64,000 nt of DNA from Paenibacillus pinihumi DSM 23905 = JCM 16419 (GCF_000422505.1 NZ_KE383866.1:124001-188000), one strand, 5' to 3'; numbered from the stretch's first letter, positions 9,433-19,674 are shown. Notes: generated by a model from the letters alone, not told the origin. Numbers and translations: made by a program.

Positions 9433-10413
9433 TTAGTCCCCCACCTTCCTGAGCAGCTTCTGAATAATCAAGTTGGAACCCAGCATCATGATGAACAAGA
9501 CAGTGGCAATCGCAGATGCATAGCCCATCTCGAAGCGGATCGTACCGTAGTCGATCAGGTGAGTGACAACTGTATGCGCCGAGTATTGCACACTCGGAAA
9601 GCCTGCCAAGTTCATGGCGACATCAGCCACGGCAAACGATGCCGTAATCTGGATGACAGCCCCGAACATCAACTGTGGGCGCATCGATGGCAGCGTAATG
9701 TACCAAAGTTCCTGCCAGCGGTTGCGAATGCCGTCTACCGCACCAGCTTCGAACAGTGTCTTGTCAACGGTCTGCAAACCGGCGATGAAGGCCAGGAAGC
9801 TTGTGCCGAGACTAAGCCACAGTTGAACAATAATAATGATCATGAGCGTATATTTCGGGTTTTGGAACCATAGGATAGGTTCGTTGATAAATCCGGTTCT
9901 CATCAGGAAACCGTTGACGATCCCGTACGCATCGCCAGAGAACATAATTTGCCAAATAAAGTATATATTCCCTGAAATCGACGGTGCATAAAAAATCAGT
10001 GTCATAAACGCGCGCACCTTAGGCCGCAGCTCATTAATGAGCCAGGCGAAGACGAAGCACGCAATATAACTGATTGGACCCGTAATGACAGCAAAGATCA
10101 GCGTATTCTTGAGCGCGATCAGGAAAATATCATCGTCCAGGAACAAACGCGAGTAGTTCGCCCAGCCAGCCCAACGCGGAAATTCCAGCATGTTAAAGTA
10201 GGTCAGACTAATCAGAATGGAGATCGCGACCGGCAATACCGTAAAAATAAAGAACAGTAACATGTAAGGAGCGATCAACACATAGAGGTGCTTATCGCGC
10301 TTGAGATCCATCATGATGTTCTTCCATTTACCCGTTTTTGGCGGTACAGCTGTCTGATGCGAAGTTCCCTTCGCTTTTGCGGGTAATGCATCTGATTGCT
10401 GCAATTCAGTCAC
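9433..10413 (-). CDS. Carbohydrate ABC transporter permease (MalF type)
   Basis: A 326-residue CUT1 permease. About 45 polar residues precede the first helix (LYVLIAPYMLLFFIFTVLPV), and the EAA-type loop is LFEAGAVDGIRNRWQELWY. It follows the giant binding protein gene by eight bases and precedes its MalG-type partner by four. The order binding protein, MalF, MalG is the usual one for CUT1 importers, so this pair is likely fed by one or both upstream binding proteins. Confidence 0.9.
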   Translation of the reverse strand: MTELQQSDALPAKAKGTSHQTAVPPKTGKWKNIMMDLKRDKHLYVLIAPYMLLFFIFTVLPVAISILISLTYFNMLEFPRWAGWANYSRLFLDDDIFLIALKNTLIFAVITGPISYIACFVFAWLINELRPKVRAFMTLIFYAPSISGNIYFIWQIMFSGDAYGIVNGFLMRTGFINEPILWFQNPKYTLMIIIIVQLWLSLGTSFLAFIAGLQTVDKTLFEAGAVDGIRNRWQELWYITLPSMRPQLMFGAVIQITASFAVADVAMNLAGFPSVQYSAHTVVTHLIDYGTIRFEMGYASAIATVLFIMMLGSNLIIQKLLRKVGD

Positions 10414-10421
10414 CTCTAACT

Positions 10422-13319
10422 CTATTTCAGATTAATTTCTTTTTGCTTGAAATCAATTTCACGATTGATTTCTTCCACATAGTCGAACAGGGCATCTCTA
10501 GGATGGGTGCCGTTGTTGATCACTTCCCGGAATGCATTGTCCAGGTTACGTCCGGTATAGTAACCGCCCGGCACTTCCGGAATTCCCTTCACCCAATGCC
10601 ATTGCTGCTCCAGATTCTGATAATCCAGCGTAGGCCATGGCAGCTCCTTCAAGGCTTCAATATTTGCCGTCGGGTAGCGTGCAGCAGCTCCCATGAGCCC
10701 CTCCATCTCACGCCCGAAACGGACCTGTGTTTCTCTACTCGTCCACCACTTCATGAATTCCCACGCAGCTTCCTTATCCTTGGCCTGGTCCATCATAATG
10801 ACCGAGGTTCCTCCACTGGAAACGTCGCGCCGGATCGAACCGTCATTCTGTTCGATGCCCGGAACAGTCGTAAAGCCCCATAATCCACGAATTTCCGGTG
10901 CCGAGACGGATAGCGTATTATAGAAGGTATAATCCGTAATGGCCATTGGAATTTCACCTGTTCTGAAGCGGGTGGTCAAATCAAATTGAAGCGGAAACTT
11001 GTAATTGACAAAGAAATCCGTCCATTTTTTGAATGCCTGCATGGATACCTCGGAATTGAGGCTGCTTTCCTCTCCGCTATTCTTATAGAAGGAACCGTCC
11101 TGCTGATAAAGCATCATCGCGAATGCCTTGCTCGGCTCCAGCGTCGATACGCCGGAAGTTTCAGCAATCGGAAGCGCAAAATCCATATGATGCTTCTTCA
11201 ATACCGGAACAACCTCGTAGATGTCGTCCCATGTTTGCGGAACTTTCAGTCCCAATTCCTCAACAATATCTTTGCGGTAAAACAGCATCGGGAACACTTG
11301 CTGCTCAGGCAGAGCGAATACAGAACCCTGAAATCTGTAAGGTGTTACCGCACTGTCGCGGAAACGCGATGCAACTTCTTCATAGTCGCTGAATTGGGTC
11401 AAGTCTACAATCGCCTTCCGCATCCCATAGTTGACGGGAATATCATTGGAAATCTGCATCGCGACATCCGGCCCCTGTCCGGATAAAGTAGCCGGCATCA
11501 GAACCGTAGGATTGACCAGTTTCAGGTTTACGCTAATGCCTGTCTGCTGTGAAAAGGTATCATCAGCCATCGCTTTGAGTACCTGCGCCTGGTCACGACC
11601 TGTTCCGACCCATACCGTAACCGAACGTTCATCCTCACTTGTATTGCCGATGCTGTTGTAATCGACAAAGAAGGAGCTCAGCAGCGTGCTGATTTCATGC
11701 TTGATTTTGCTGCCAAAGGACGCCTTCGCTTTCGGCATTGCCTGATCCGGCGATGCCAGGACAAGATAGTCGATTTCCAAAGGCTGCTCTCTTACCTGCA
11801 AAATCCATGTACCTAAACCACCGACATTAATTTTAAATGATTCGACCCGATTTTGGAGCGTCTCCGGCCGGGCCGCCAAATCCTGCAGTTGGTAAGCCAT
11901 TTTGGTCAAAATAGCGACCTGGTCGCTTTTTTCACCTGTTATGGCGACTAATTGATCAGACACCTTATACAGAATTTCGCTTTGTCTCTGGAATACCTCC
12001 GTCATTTCAGGGATTTTCTGCTCCAGATTGTAATCTCTGAATGGATCAGGAACGCCGCCTGTAATCATCAAAATCTTGCGATAAATCGCATTCAATTCCA
12101 GAATACTCGATTGAACCTGGCGGATAAGCGGAGCGACTGAGCCCAGGCTGACTTCCAGCTTCAGCTCATGCGTTCCTTTCGTCAGATAGAACAGATACGG
12201 TTGATCTTCGTCACCGATCGTTTTCATCTGCCAGTCACTCGAATAATTAAACGGAATTTCCCGCAATTCCCGGAATGGAATCTCATTATCTATCCACAGC
12301 GTTCTGGTCGAATAGACACCACGTAAAAATTCCTGCCTGCTTTTTAGACCAATTTTATATAGTCCATCCTGCGGGACATCGACTTTCCAAGTAATCGTGT
12401 CTCCAGGCATTCTCCAGTTGTGCCCGCCAATGGTATTAATGCGAATTTGGGAAACAGACTGCGGTTCAGTATTCGGGTTGGAACGGTCTGTAATCGGGTA
12501 CAAGGTAGGCGATGATTTGTATACAGCAGCCTCGCCTTGAACTTTGATCATGTGACCGCTTGTTTCTTGCAATCCCTGGGTCTGATAGTTTTGCTCGATC
12601 TCCTTGTATGTAGGAAGCTCATGTATTTGACTGATTTCAATTGTGTCAATGACAACCGGTTCTTTCAAAGAAACAAGAGTTACAGTATGCTTTCCTGCTG
12701 AAAAATAAAAGGAATACGGCTCTTCATAATAACCTTCGGAATCCCGGAACGGCAGCTCCTGCCATCCGAAAACCTCGATCTGGCGGGGACGGATGTCGTT
12801 CCCACGGTTATCCTGCTCAATCTGATCCTTCTCATTCATCCATATTCGCGGAAAAATGAAGCTTCTTGCTCCTGCGAATGGCAATTCGCCGTCGATCTGA
12901 AGCATCCGTTCAATAGATGACGCCTTCCCTTCAACGGTATAATAGCGAATCGACATGTTATAGAGGCCGGCTTCCGGAATGTTGACATCCCATCCGATCG
13001 ACCCGGTATCACCGGTTTCTACAAAATTGCCTTGACGGCTTCCGGCTTCACTTAATTTTCTGGGCTCCATGCCTTCCGAATAAGCATAAGAACCGCCTTC
13101 AATGACAATTTTTTTATCCGGCCTGGCTGCATTCTCGTGCTTTCGCAAATAACTGTCATAGTTGTCTCCCTGGATGATTTCGACTTGGGACGTATCATCA
13201 GTCGGGTTCTTTTGTGCATTGCCGTAAACGGATTTTGTCCAGCCGCTTTCCGAGGGAATGACAACCGAGCACAGGAGCACGACTACAACTGCAACACGCA
13301 ACACCTTAGGCATTTTCAC
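10422..13319 (-). CDS. Giant extracellular solute-binding protein with two N-terminal sugar-binding-like modules
   Basis: About 965 residues from a GTG at 13319 (ATG at 13313 is the alternative); CAGGGGAT supplies the ribosome site. A hydrophobic segment (VLRVAVVVVLLCSVVI) targets it to the membrane or outside. Two related beta-sandwich-like modules follow (about residues 45-230 and 240-400), each with the pattern PxxGLYxxxxxx and a G(K/T)HxxxL strand typical of CBM6/35-like domains. After a helical linker, residues of about 555-950 match the SBP_bac_1 fold (TVWVGTGRDQAQVLKAMADD, GSVFALPEQQVFPMLFYRKD, AAWEFMKWWTSRETQ). Ordinary family members are about 430 residues, so it is twice the usual size. 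There is no lipobox; anchoring by the uncleaved helix is likely. It lies between the lipoprotein SBP and the first permease pair. Confidence 0.82.
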   Translation of the reverse strand: MKMPKVLRVAVVVVLLCSVVIPSESGWTKSVYGNAQKNPTDDTSQVEIIQGDNYDSYLRKHENAARPDKKIVIEGGSYAYSEGMEPRKLSEAGSRQGNFVETGDTGSIGWDVNIPEAGLYNMSIRYYTVEGKASSIERMLQIDGELPFAGARSFIFPRIWMNEKDQIEQDNRGNDIRPRQIEVFGWQELPFRDSEGYYEEPYSFYFSAGKHTVTLVSLKEPVVIDTIEISQIHELPTYKEIEQNYQTQGLQETSGHMIKVQGEAAVYKSSPTLYPITDRSNPNTEPQSVSQIRINTIGGHNWRMPGDTITWKVDVPQDGLYKIGLKSRQEFLRGVYSTRTLWIDNEIPFRELREIPFNYSSDWQMKTIGDEDQPYLFYLTKGTHELKLEVSLGSVAPLIRQVQSSILELNAIYRKILMITGGVPDPFRDYNLEQKIPEMTEVFQRQSEILYKVSDQLVAITGEKSDQVAILTKMAYQLQDLAARPETLQNRVESFKINVGGLGTWILQVREQPLEIDYLVLASPDQAMPKAKASFGSKIKHEISTLLSSFFVDYNSIGNTSEDERSVTVWVGTGRDQAQVLKAMADDTFSQQTGISVNLKLVNPTVLMPATLSGQGPDVAMQISNDIPVNYGMRKAIVDLTQFSDYEEVASRFRDSAVTPYRFQGSVFALPEQQVFPMLFYRKDIVEELGLKVPQTWDDIYEVVPVLKKHHMDFALPIAETSGVSTLEPSKAFAMMLYQQDGSFYKNSGEESSLNSEVSMQAFKKWTDFFVNYKFPLQFDLTTRFRTGEIPMAITDYTFYNTLSVSAPEIRGLWGFTTVPGIEQNDGSIRRDVSSGGTSVIMMDQAKDKEAAWEFMKWWTSRETQVRFGREMEGLMGAAARYPTANIEALKELPWPTLDYQNLEQQWHWVKGIPEVPGGYYTGRNLDNAFREVINNGTHPRDALFDYVEEINREIDFKQKEINLK

Positions 13320-13385
13320 TACGATCCCCTGCCCTGTTGAAAAATTTAATCTGCACATTATCCCGCAATGTATTTCTGCGGGGAA

Positions 13386-13423
13386 AGCAAATCCCTATCG
13401 GACTTGGCTGACAGGGATTTGCT
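13386..13423 (-). other. Intercistronic stem-loop after the first binding-protein gene
   Basis: AGCAAATCCCT (13386-13396) pairs perfectly with AGGGATTTGCT (13413-13423). It has only a short T stretch on the minus strand. Stem-loops at this position are known to stabilise the upstream binding-protein mRNA and reduce read-through into transporter genes, as in malE operons. Confidence 0.6.
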
Positions 13424-13443
13424 CCGACTATTGCAGCTTGCTG

Positions 13444-14832
13444 TTACTCTGCTTTCAGCACCTTGTCTACATTCGATTGCATCGTTGGCATGATTTTGGC
13501 TACGCCGGAAGCTGGTGTTACTTTTGCAGCGCCAATATCGTTTACCAGCTGCCACATTGGATCTTCCAGATCCAGACCGCCGTAACGGGCGAATTTGATA
13601 ATGTTAATGGTATCCAATGCGTTGTTTACAGAAGACTCATCAGAGAACCAGGCTTCGACTGTCGTGCGGTTATTTTCTTCGATATGATCGAAGTCATTCA
13701 GATCTTCCCAGATTTTATAAACAACTTTTGCGTCTTTAACGCCTCTTGGAATGACATTGATATGCATTTGCGGTTGACCCATGATGAATTTATCTGCTTT
13801 TGGCCCTTTAGGGAATGGCACGAAAGCGTATTCATCTTCCATCTGGTTTTGCATCCGGTTGCCTACTTCCCACAGACCGCCCGGGTACATCGCAACTTTG
13901 CCTTCTCTGAAGAATCTCGCCGGATCTTCCCATGAGTTACCTTCATCGCGTTTCACGATTTTGTACTCATTAAACAGCTTATTCATCATTTCCAGGCCTT
14001 CCATTGCATTTGGGGAATCCAGTGCAACTTTCTGTGTATCCTCGTCATAAATGACGCCACCGTTCGAATAAATCAAATTAGCCGCGATTGAGAAAGTAGA
14101 ACCTGTCAGACCCCATTGGTCAATTTTTCCGCTTCCGCTTTTGCTCAGTGTCAGCTTCTTCGCTGCATCCACGAATGCATCCCAATCCCATTTGCCTTGC
14201 TCTTGCAATTCGGTTGGTGTTGGCATTCCTGCATCCTGGAAGATACGCTTGTTATAGAAAAGTCCAGTATTATCAAACAACGGAACACCTGGAAGGAATC
14301 CATAAGTTTTCCCTGTACCGTAGCTTCCGGATTCAATCATCAGATCGGAGAGCTTGGTTTCTTCCTTCACGTTCATGACATCATCAAGCGCTGTGAAGTA
14401 TCCGCCCTTCAGCAGGCTGAGAACAAACACGTGCGGGATCAGTACCAGATCGGCATAAGGCTCGCCTGCCATAACAGTCGAGGACAGCTTTTCAGCCGTT
14501 TCCCACATATCCTGGGCTACGTATTTGATTTTCACGTTATATTTCTTCTCAACCTCTGCCTGGAGTGCCAACGCTTTTTCGCCCTCAGGCGTCTCCGGGT
14601 TTGGCGAACCGTCCCACCAGGCGGAAATTTTAATCTCTCTGCCACCCAGATCGTATTTCTCTTCTTCTACAACCGGCTGTTGTTCTTCCTGTTTATTTGT
14701 GTTGTTGTTTTTGTTCGCCGGCTCGGAAGGCGTTGGCGCATTGCCGCTGCTGCATGCCGTCAGAGAGAACATCAAAGCGAAAACAAGCGAAAACATTGCA
14801 AGCGGTTTCATTTTCTTCATTTTTTTACGCAC
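13444..14832 (-). CDS. Sugar ABC transporter substrate-binding lipoprotein (SBP_bac_1)
   Basis: 462 residues. A positively charged start and hydrophobic core end in the lipobox SLTAC, with the lipidated Cys at residue 27, followed by an Asn/Thr/Glu-rich tether. The mature part has the family-1 pattern (EIKISAWWDGSPNPETPEG, then FFREGKVAMYPGGLWEVGN and a C-terminal MQSNVDKVL). Typical length for CUT1 binding proteins. It is the first gene of the ten-gene operon and is followed by a stem-loop that would allow it to be made in excess. The region upstream carries a palindrome at 14883-14896 suited to LacI-family or CcpA binding. Confidence 0.9.
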   Translation of the reverse strand: MRKKMKKMKPLAMFSLVFALMFSLTACSSGNAPTPSEPANKNNNTNKQEEQQPVVEEEKYDLGGREIKISAWWDGSPNPETPEGEKALALQAEVEKKYNVKIKYVAQDMWETAEKLSSTVMAGEPYADLVLIPHVFVLSLLKGGYFTALDDVMNVKEETKLSDLMIESGSYGTGKTYGFLPGVPLFDNTGLFYNKRIFQDAGMPTPTELQEQGKWDWDAFVDAAKKLTLSKSGSGKIDQWGLTGSTFSIAANLIYSNGGVIYDEDTQKVALDSPNAMEGLEMMNKLFNEYKIVKRDEGNSWEDPARFFREGKVAMYPGGLWEVGNRMQNQMEDEYAFVPFPKGPKADKFIMGQPQMHINVIPRGVKDAKVVYKIWEDLNDFDHIEENNRTTVEAWFSDESSVNNALDTINIIKFARYGGLDLEDPMWQLVNDIGAAKVTPASGVAKIMPTMQSNVDKVLKAE

Positions 14833-14882
14833 CTCTCGTTTGTTAAATAGTTGCTTTGACCCTTATTTTTCATTTATTAGGT

Positions 14883-14896
14883 TGACAGCGCTATCA
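14883..14896. promoter_or_regulatory. cre-like / LacI-family operator
   Basis: TGACAGCGCTATCA is a 14-base near-perfect palindrome with a central CG and fits the CcpA cre consensus TGWAANCGNTNWCA with one mismatch. It lies 51 bases upstream of the first transport gene. Either CcpA or the neighbouring LacI-type regulator could bind it. Confidence 0.6.
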
Positions 14897-14981
14897 TTTC
14901 ATAAATGAAAGGCTATCTAAAATTGCCGCCAATATTCCCCTTGCTTTATGGCATCTGGCGACCTCCCCGAATTTCACCTGT

Positions 14982-16049
<1,068 letters not shown>

Positions 16050-16070
16050 TTAAGTTATTTCACGGGCTTT

Positions 16071-16091
16071 GACAAAACCGCGGCACTTGTC
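16071..16091. promoter_or_regulatory. Inverted repeat in the regulator/alpha-galactosidase spacer
   Basis: GACAA and TTGTC arms flank a CCGCGG core. The element sits 64 bases upstream of the LacI-type start and 88 bases upstream of the -35 box of the galactosidase promoter. It is a candidate operator for the regulator; the arms are imperfectly centred, so confidence is low. Confidence 0.35.
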
Positions 16092-16178
16092 TGCACACGG
16101 ATAAAACGTCAGGTGAAATTTGTTCAGTGATATTACACTTAATTTTCAGCAATTTCATCATAGCAAAACCGGATTGGT

Positions 16179-16207
16179 TTGACAACCAAAATTTACAATT
16201 GTATACT
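16179..16207 (+). promoter_or_regulatory. SigA promoter for the alpha-galactosidase gene
   Basis: TTGACA at 16179-16184 and TATACT at 16202-16207 are separated by 17 bases, which is almost a consensus housekeeping promoter. Transcription would start near 16214 and give a leader of about 125 bases before the TTG start at 16338. Confidence 0.8.
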
Positions 16208-16337
16208 TTTCACCTTTCAAATTGATCTTGATAATAATATTGGGATCGATTTTCAAAGATTTTATTTCTTTTTTCACTTAAATCTTATATACTTATACAG
16301 TAATTATTCACTAAAAAACGAGAAGAGGCGAATCAGA

Positions 16338-18464
16338 TTGGCATTGTTGTTTGATAAGCAAACGTCCCGCTGGCTGCTTCAAGGTAAAAACGTATCTTAT
16401 GGTTTGGGCGTTGACCAGAACGGAACTTTAAAACACTTATACTTTGGTTCCAAGCTTCCATTTGTATCCGATCTTCCGGATGTGAATACGGCGATCCATC
16501 ATTCTTCATTTGAGCCGTCCGGCGGCATTTTGCAACAGGAGTACCCCGCGTGGGGCGGGATGTACTACTATGAGCCTTGCTTGAAAGCGACGTTCTCTGA
16601 TCAGGTACGCGATACAAGACTTGTGTATAAAGAACACCGCATTAATGAAGGCGCTCAGTCCGATGAGCTGGTTATCGTATTGAAGGATACCCACTATCCT
16701 CTGCTCGTCCACCTTCACTATCGCCTGTTCCCTGAGCATGATATTATCGAACGGCATGCCGTTATCGAAAATATTGGTCAAGATGCAATCACATTGGAGC
16801 AAGCGCTTTCTGGAACCTGGCATGCGCCACGCGGTGACCGTTACCGCTTGACTCATTTAGCAGGAAAATGGATTGAAGAGACGCAAATCTATCAGGATGA
16901 AATTACACCTGGCAAAAAGACAATCGAGAGCAAGCGCGGCAACACCGGCGTTCAGGCAAACCCTTGGTTTGCTATCGACCGCGGTACAGCTGATGAGGAT
17001 CAGGGCGAGATATGGTTCGGAGCGCTCGGCTGGAGCGGAAACTGGAAAATTACCGTTGAGTATAATCCGTTTAAGCTGCTGCAAGTATCCGGCGGTGTCC
17101 ATGACTTCGACTTCTCTTGGCATCTTGAGGGCGGCAAGTCCTTCCAGACACCTGTATTTTCCGGCGGTTACACACGCGGCGGCTTCGGCCAGGCAAGCCG
17201 CAACTTCCATCAGTATCAGCGCGAGCATGTGCTTCCGAAGCCGATCGCTGATGGTGTAAGACCGGTTCTGTACAACTCCTGGGAAGCTACTTACTTCGAT
17301 GTTAATGAGCAAGGTCAGACCGCACTTGCCGAGAAGGCTGCTGCTATCGGCGTTGAATTGTTCGTTATCGATGACGGCTGGTTTGGCGAGCGCCACCATG
17401 ACCGTGCCGGTCTTGGAGACTGGACCGTCAATCCGGAGAAATTCCCGAACGGCCTCAAGCCGTTGATCGACAAAGTCGAATCGCTGGGCATGAAGTTCGG
17501 GATCTGGGTAGAGCCGGAGATGGTGAACCCGGACAGCGAGCTGTACCGCAATCATCCGGATTGGGTATACCACTTCCCTAACCGTCCGCGTACCGAGAGC
17601 CGTAATCAGCTTGTATTGAATGTAGGGAAGCCTGAGGTTCAAGCGTTCATGTTTGAATCATTGGATAAGCTGCTGAGCGAAAACAGCATCTATTTCGTGA
17701 AATGGGATATGAACCGTTCCTTTAGTGAACCGGGATGGCTGGATGCGCCGAAGGAAATTCAAAAGGAAATCTGGGTCCGCCACGCGCAAGGTCTGTATGA
17801 CATTATTGCACGCCTGCGTGAAAAGCACCCGCATGTTGCCTTTGAAGCTTGCTCCGGCGGCGGCGCGCGTATTGACCTCGGTATCATGAGACTGACAGAC
17901 GAAGTATGGACGAGCGACAATACCGATCCGTATGACAGACTGTACATTCAAGAAGGCTATTCCTTGGCATACAATGCGCAAGCCATGATGTGCTGGGTAG
18001 CAGATTCCGCTAAATGGGTGAAAAACCGTCCGACTCCGGTTGCTTACCGCTTCCACTCTTCCATGATGGGCTCGCTTGGAATCGGCGGCAATCTGACACA
18101 ATGGTCCGAGGAAGATTTGGAAGAATCCCGTCATTGGATCGCAGAGTACAAATTGATTCGCCACATCGTCCAAAAGGGCAACCAGTATCGTCTTCTCTCT
18201 CCAAGAGCAGGCAATACGACGGCTGTTCAATATGTATCTCATGACCAAACCGAATCCGTTCTGTTCGCACTGAAGTATCCGCAAAAATTCGGAAATCCTT
18301 CTCCAAAAGTTTATCTGAGAGGGCTGAAAGAAGATGCGCTCTACAACGTAACGGATATTGAAGAGCCGGTTAGCGGCAGCGCACTGATGTTCAGAGGCAT
18401 CGATCTCAACCTCTACGACGACAATGCGAGCAAAATGATCAAAATCAATGAAGTAAAAGCTTAA
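16338..18464 (+). CDS. Alpha-galactosidase, glycoside hydrolase family 36
   Basis: 708 residues. The TTG at 16338 is chosen because AAGAGG lies nine bases upstream and because the protein then begins like other bacterial GH36 enzymes; upstream codons are non-coding in character. It hydrolyses terminal alpha-1,6-galactose from sugars such as melibiose and raffinose. The N-terminal beta-sandwich precedes the barrel with VIDDGWFGERHHD, the nucleophile motif KWDMNR (Asp457) and the acid/base motif SDNTD (Asp527). The 70-residue spacing of the two aspartates matches characterised Geobacillus enzymes. No signal peptide is present, so it acts in the cytoplasm on imported sugar. It is monocistronic, with its own promoter and terminator, and diverges from the LacI-type regulator. 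Confidence 0.95.
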   Translation: MALLFDKQTSRWLLQGKNVSYGLGVDQNGTLKHLYFGSKLPFVSDLPDVNTAIHHSSFEPSGGILQQEYPAWGGMYYYEPCLKATFSDQVRDTRLVYKEHRINEGAQSDELVIVLKDTHYPLLVHLHYRLFPEHDIIERHAVIENIGQDAITLEQALSGTWHAPRGDRYRLTHLAGKWIEETQIYQDEITPGKKTIESKRGNTGVQANPWFAIDRGTADEDQGEIWFGALGWSGNWKITVEYNPFKLLQVSGGVHDFDFSWHLEGGKSFQTPVFSGGYTRGGFGQASRNFHQYQREHVLPKPIADGVRPVLYNSWEATYFDVNEQGQTALAEKAAAIGVELFVIDDGWFGERHHDRAGLGDWTVNPEKFPNGLKPLIDKVESLGMKFGIWVEPEMVNPDSELYRNHPDWVYHFPNRPRTESRNQLVLNVGKPEVQAFMFESLDKLLSENSIYFVKWDMNRSFSEPGWLDAPKEIQKEIWVRHAQGLYDIIARLREKHPHVAFEACSGGGARIDLGIMRLTDEVWTSDNTDPYDRLYIQEGYSLAYNAQAMMCWVADSAKWVKNRPTPVAYRFHSSMMGSLGIGGNLTQWSEEDLEESRHWIAEYKLIRHIVQKGNQYRLLSPRAGNTTAVQYVSHDQTESVLFALKYPQKFGNPSPKVYLRGLKEDALYNVTDIEEPVSGSALMFRGIDLNLYDDNASKMIKINEVKA

Positions 18465-18492
18465 TCATTGCTTCAGCTTGAATAAGTTTGCT

Positions 18493-18540
18493 AAACAAGG
18501 TACAACCAGGGGCTCAGTCCCGCAGGTTGTACCTTGTTTG
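18493..18540 (+). terminator. Terminator after the alpha-galactosidase gene
   Basis: A perfect 15-base stem (AAACAAGGTACAACC with GGTTGTACCTTGTTT) and a 17-base loop, starting 28 bases after the stop codon. The T-tract is short. Confidence 0.7.
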
Positions 18541-19191
18541 TGCTGAACTTTCACTACTCCCCCCGCCTCTTCCGTCAACTCACCCTTTTCTATATCCCTT
18601 ATTCTGTATGTCTACTTTCGTGTGATTCTGCCAATTATACTTATGCGTCTAACTTCTAATGCTCTGTACTTCATTATTCCCCCTCTCCCACCTATACGTT
18701 TTTTCCTCTCTTTCCCGGCCAGCCTTATCAATTTCTCAAAAAAATCCTCTCACGTGATTAGAATTCGTCAGAATGGCAACTTCTTTATATAGAAGGAACA
18801 TGCCTTCAGGATCATTTAGTTGATTTTGTCCGTTAGAAATGATGGTGCAGGGTATTAAGTTCTTAATGGATAAAAGGTCCTTTTTCTGTAACGCGTTTCA
18901 TGATTCATTCAGGGAAATCGGTCTATAACAAAATCTAAGAGCGATCTATTGAATCGCAGATCGTCTTAGATTTCTACGCGAAAAGTTACTGTCTAGTAAT
19001 CCTTGGCAGATTCGTTTACGCTGGGCAATCGGAAGAGCCCTTTATCTCGGAGCCTGTCACCAAAATACCGCTAAGAGTCCTGTTTTTAAATCTTTGTTTA
19101 AATCTATTTTTATAAAGAATTAAATTTTTTTCTGACCGAATGAAAAATATGGCCTTCTTGAATTGTATTCATAGTGAAAGGAGGAAATGAA
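18541..19191. other. 650-base gene-free stretch with one long hairpin
   Basis: No convincing open frame with a ribosome site was found. The main structure is an inverted repeat at 18931-18973 whose arms AAATCTAAGA-CGATCT match over 16 bases with one bulge, which could be a terminator, a small RNA element or a remnant of a miniature repeat. The last part must hold the promoter of the sigma-factor gene, but I could not place it firmly. Confidence 0.4.
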
Positions 19192-19674
19192 GTGCCAGAT
19201 TCATATGAGCTCAATGAATCCCTACAGCAAGCGGTTATCAACTACTCGGAAAGTCTTATCAAAATTGCCTTTACTTACTTGAAAAGCGTTGCTGATGCAG
19301 AAGAAGTTGTGCAGGAAGTATTCATCACCTATCTGCAAAAAGCTCCTGTATTTGAAAGCAGCGAGCATGAAAAAGCATGGCTGATCCGAACAACCATTAA
19401 TCGAAGCAAGAATGTACTTAAAACGGGCTGGTTCCGTAGCCGCAATCCGATTCCGGAGCACTTGAGTTACCTCCCGCAGGAAGATGACACGGTAATGCAA
19501 GCCGTTCTGGCCCTGAATAAGAAATATCGGCTGCCTATCCATTTGCACTATTACGAGGGATATTCCATAGATGAAATCGCTGAAATTCTTCATGCAAAAC
19601 CTGCCACTGTAGGTACTTGGCTGGCGCGGGGACGCCAGCACTTAAAAGAAGCCATAGGAGGTTCCGATCTGTGA
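19192..19674 (+). CDS. ECF-type sigma-70 family RNA polymerase sigma factor
   Basis: 160 residues from the GTG at 19192, which follows AAAGGAGG by seven bases. Region 2 (IAFTYLKSVADAEEVVQEVF) binds core polymerase and the -10 element, and region 4 (YYEGYSIDEIAEILHAKPAT, then WLARGRQHLKEA) is the -35-binding helix-turn-helix. Length is normal for ECF factors. The stop overlaps the GTG of the next gene by four bases, the usual arrangement for sigma and anti-sigma pairs. The target promoters cannot be read from the window. Confidence 0.9.
   Translation: MPDSYELNESLQQAVINYSESLIKIAFTYLKSVADAEEVVQEVFITYLQKAPVFESSEHEKAWLIRTTINRSKNVLKTGWFRSRNPIPEHLSYLPQEDDTVMQAVLALNKKYRLPIHLHYYEGYSIDEIAEILHAKPATVGTWLARGRQHLKEAIGGSDL

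Noticed and set aside
16230-16262. cre site in the alpha-galactosidase leader (GGGATCGATTTTCA)
   Set aside because: Too many mismatches to the consensus and not palindromic.
16857-17642. 261-codon open frame on the minus strand
   Set aside because: Fully inside the alpha-galactosidase gene on the opposite strand, whose catalytic motifs are certain.
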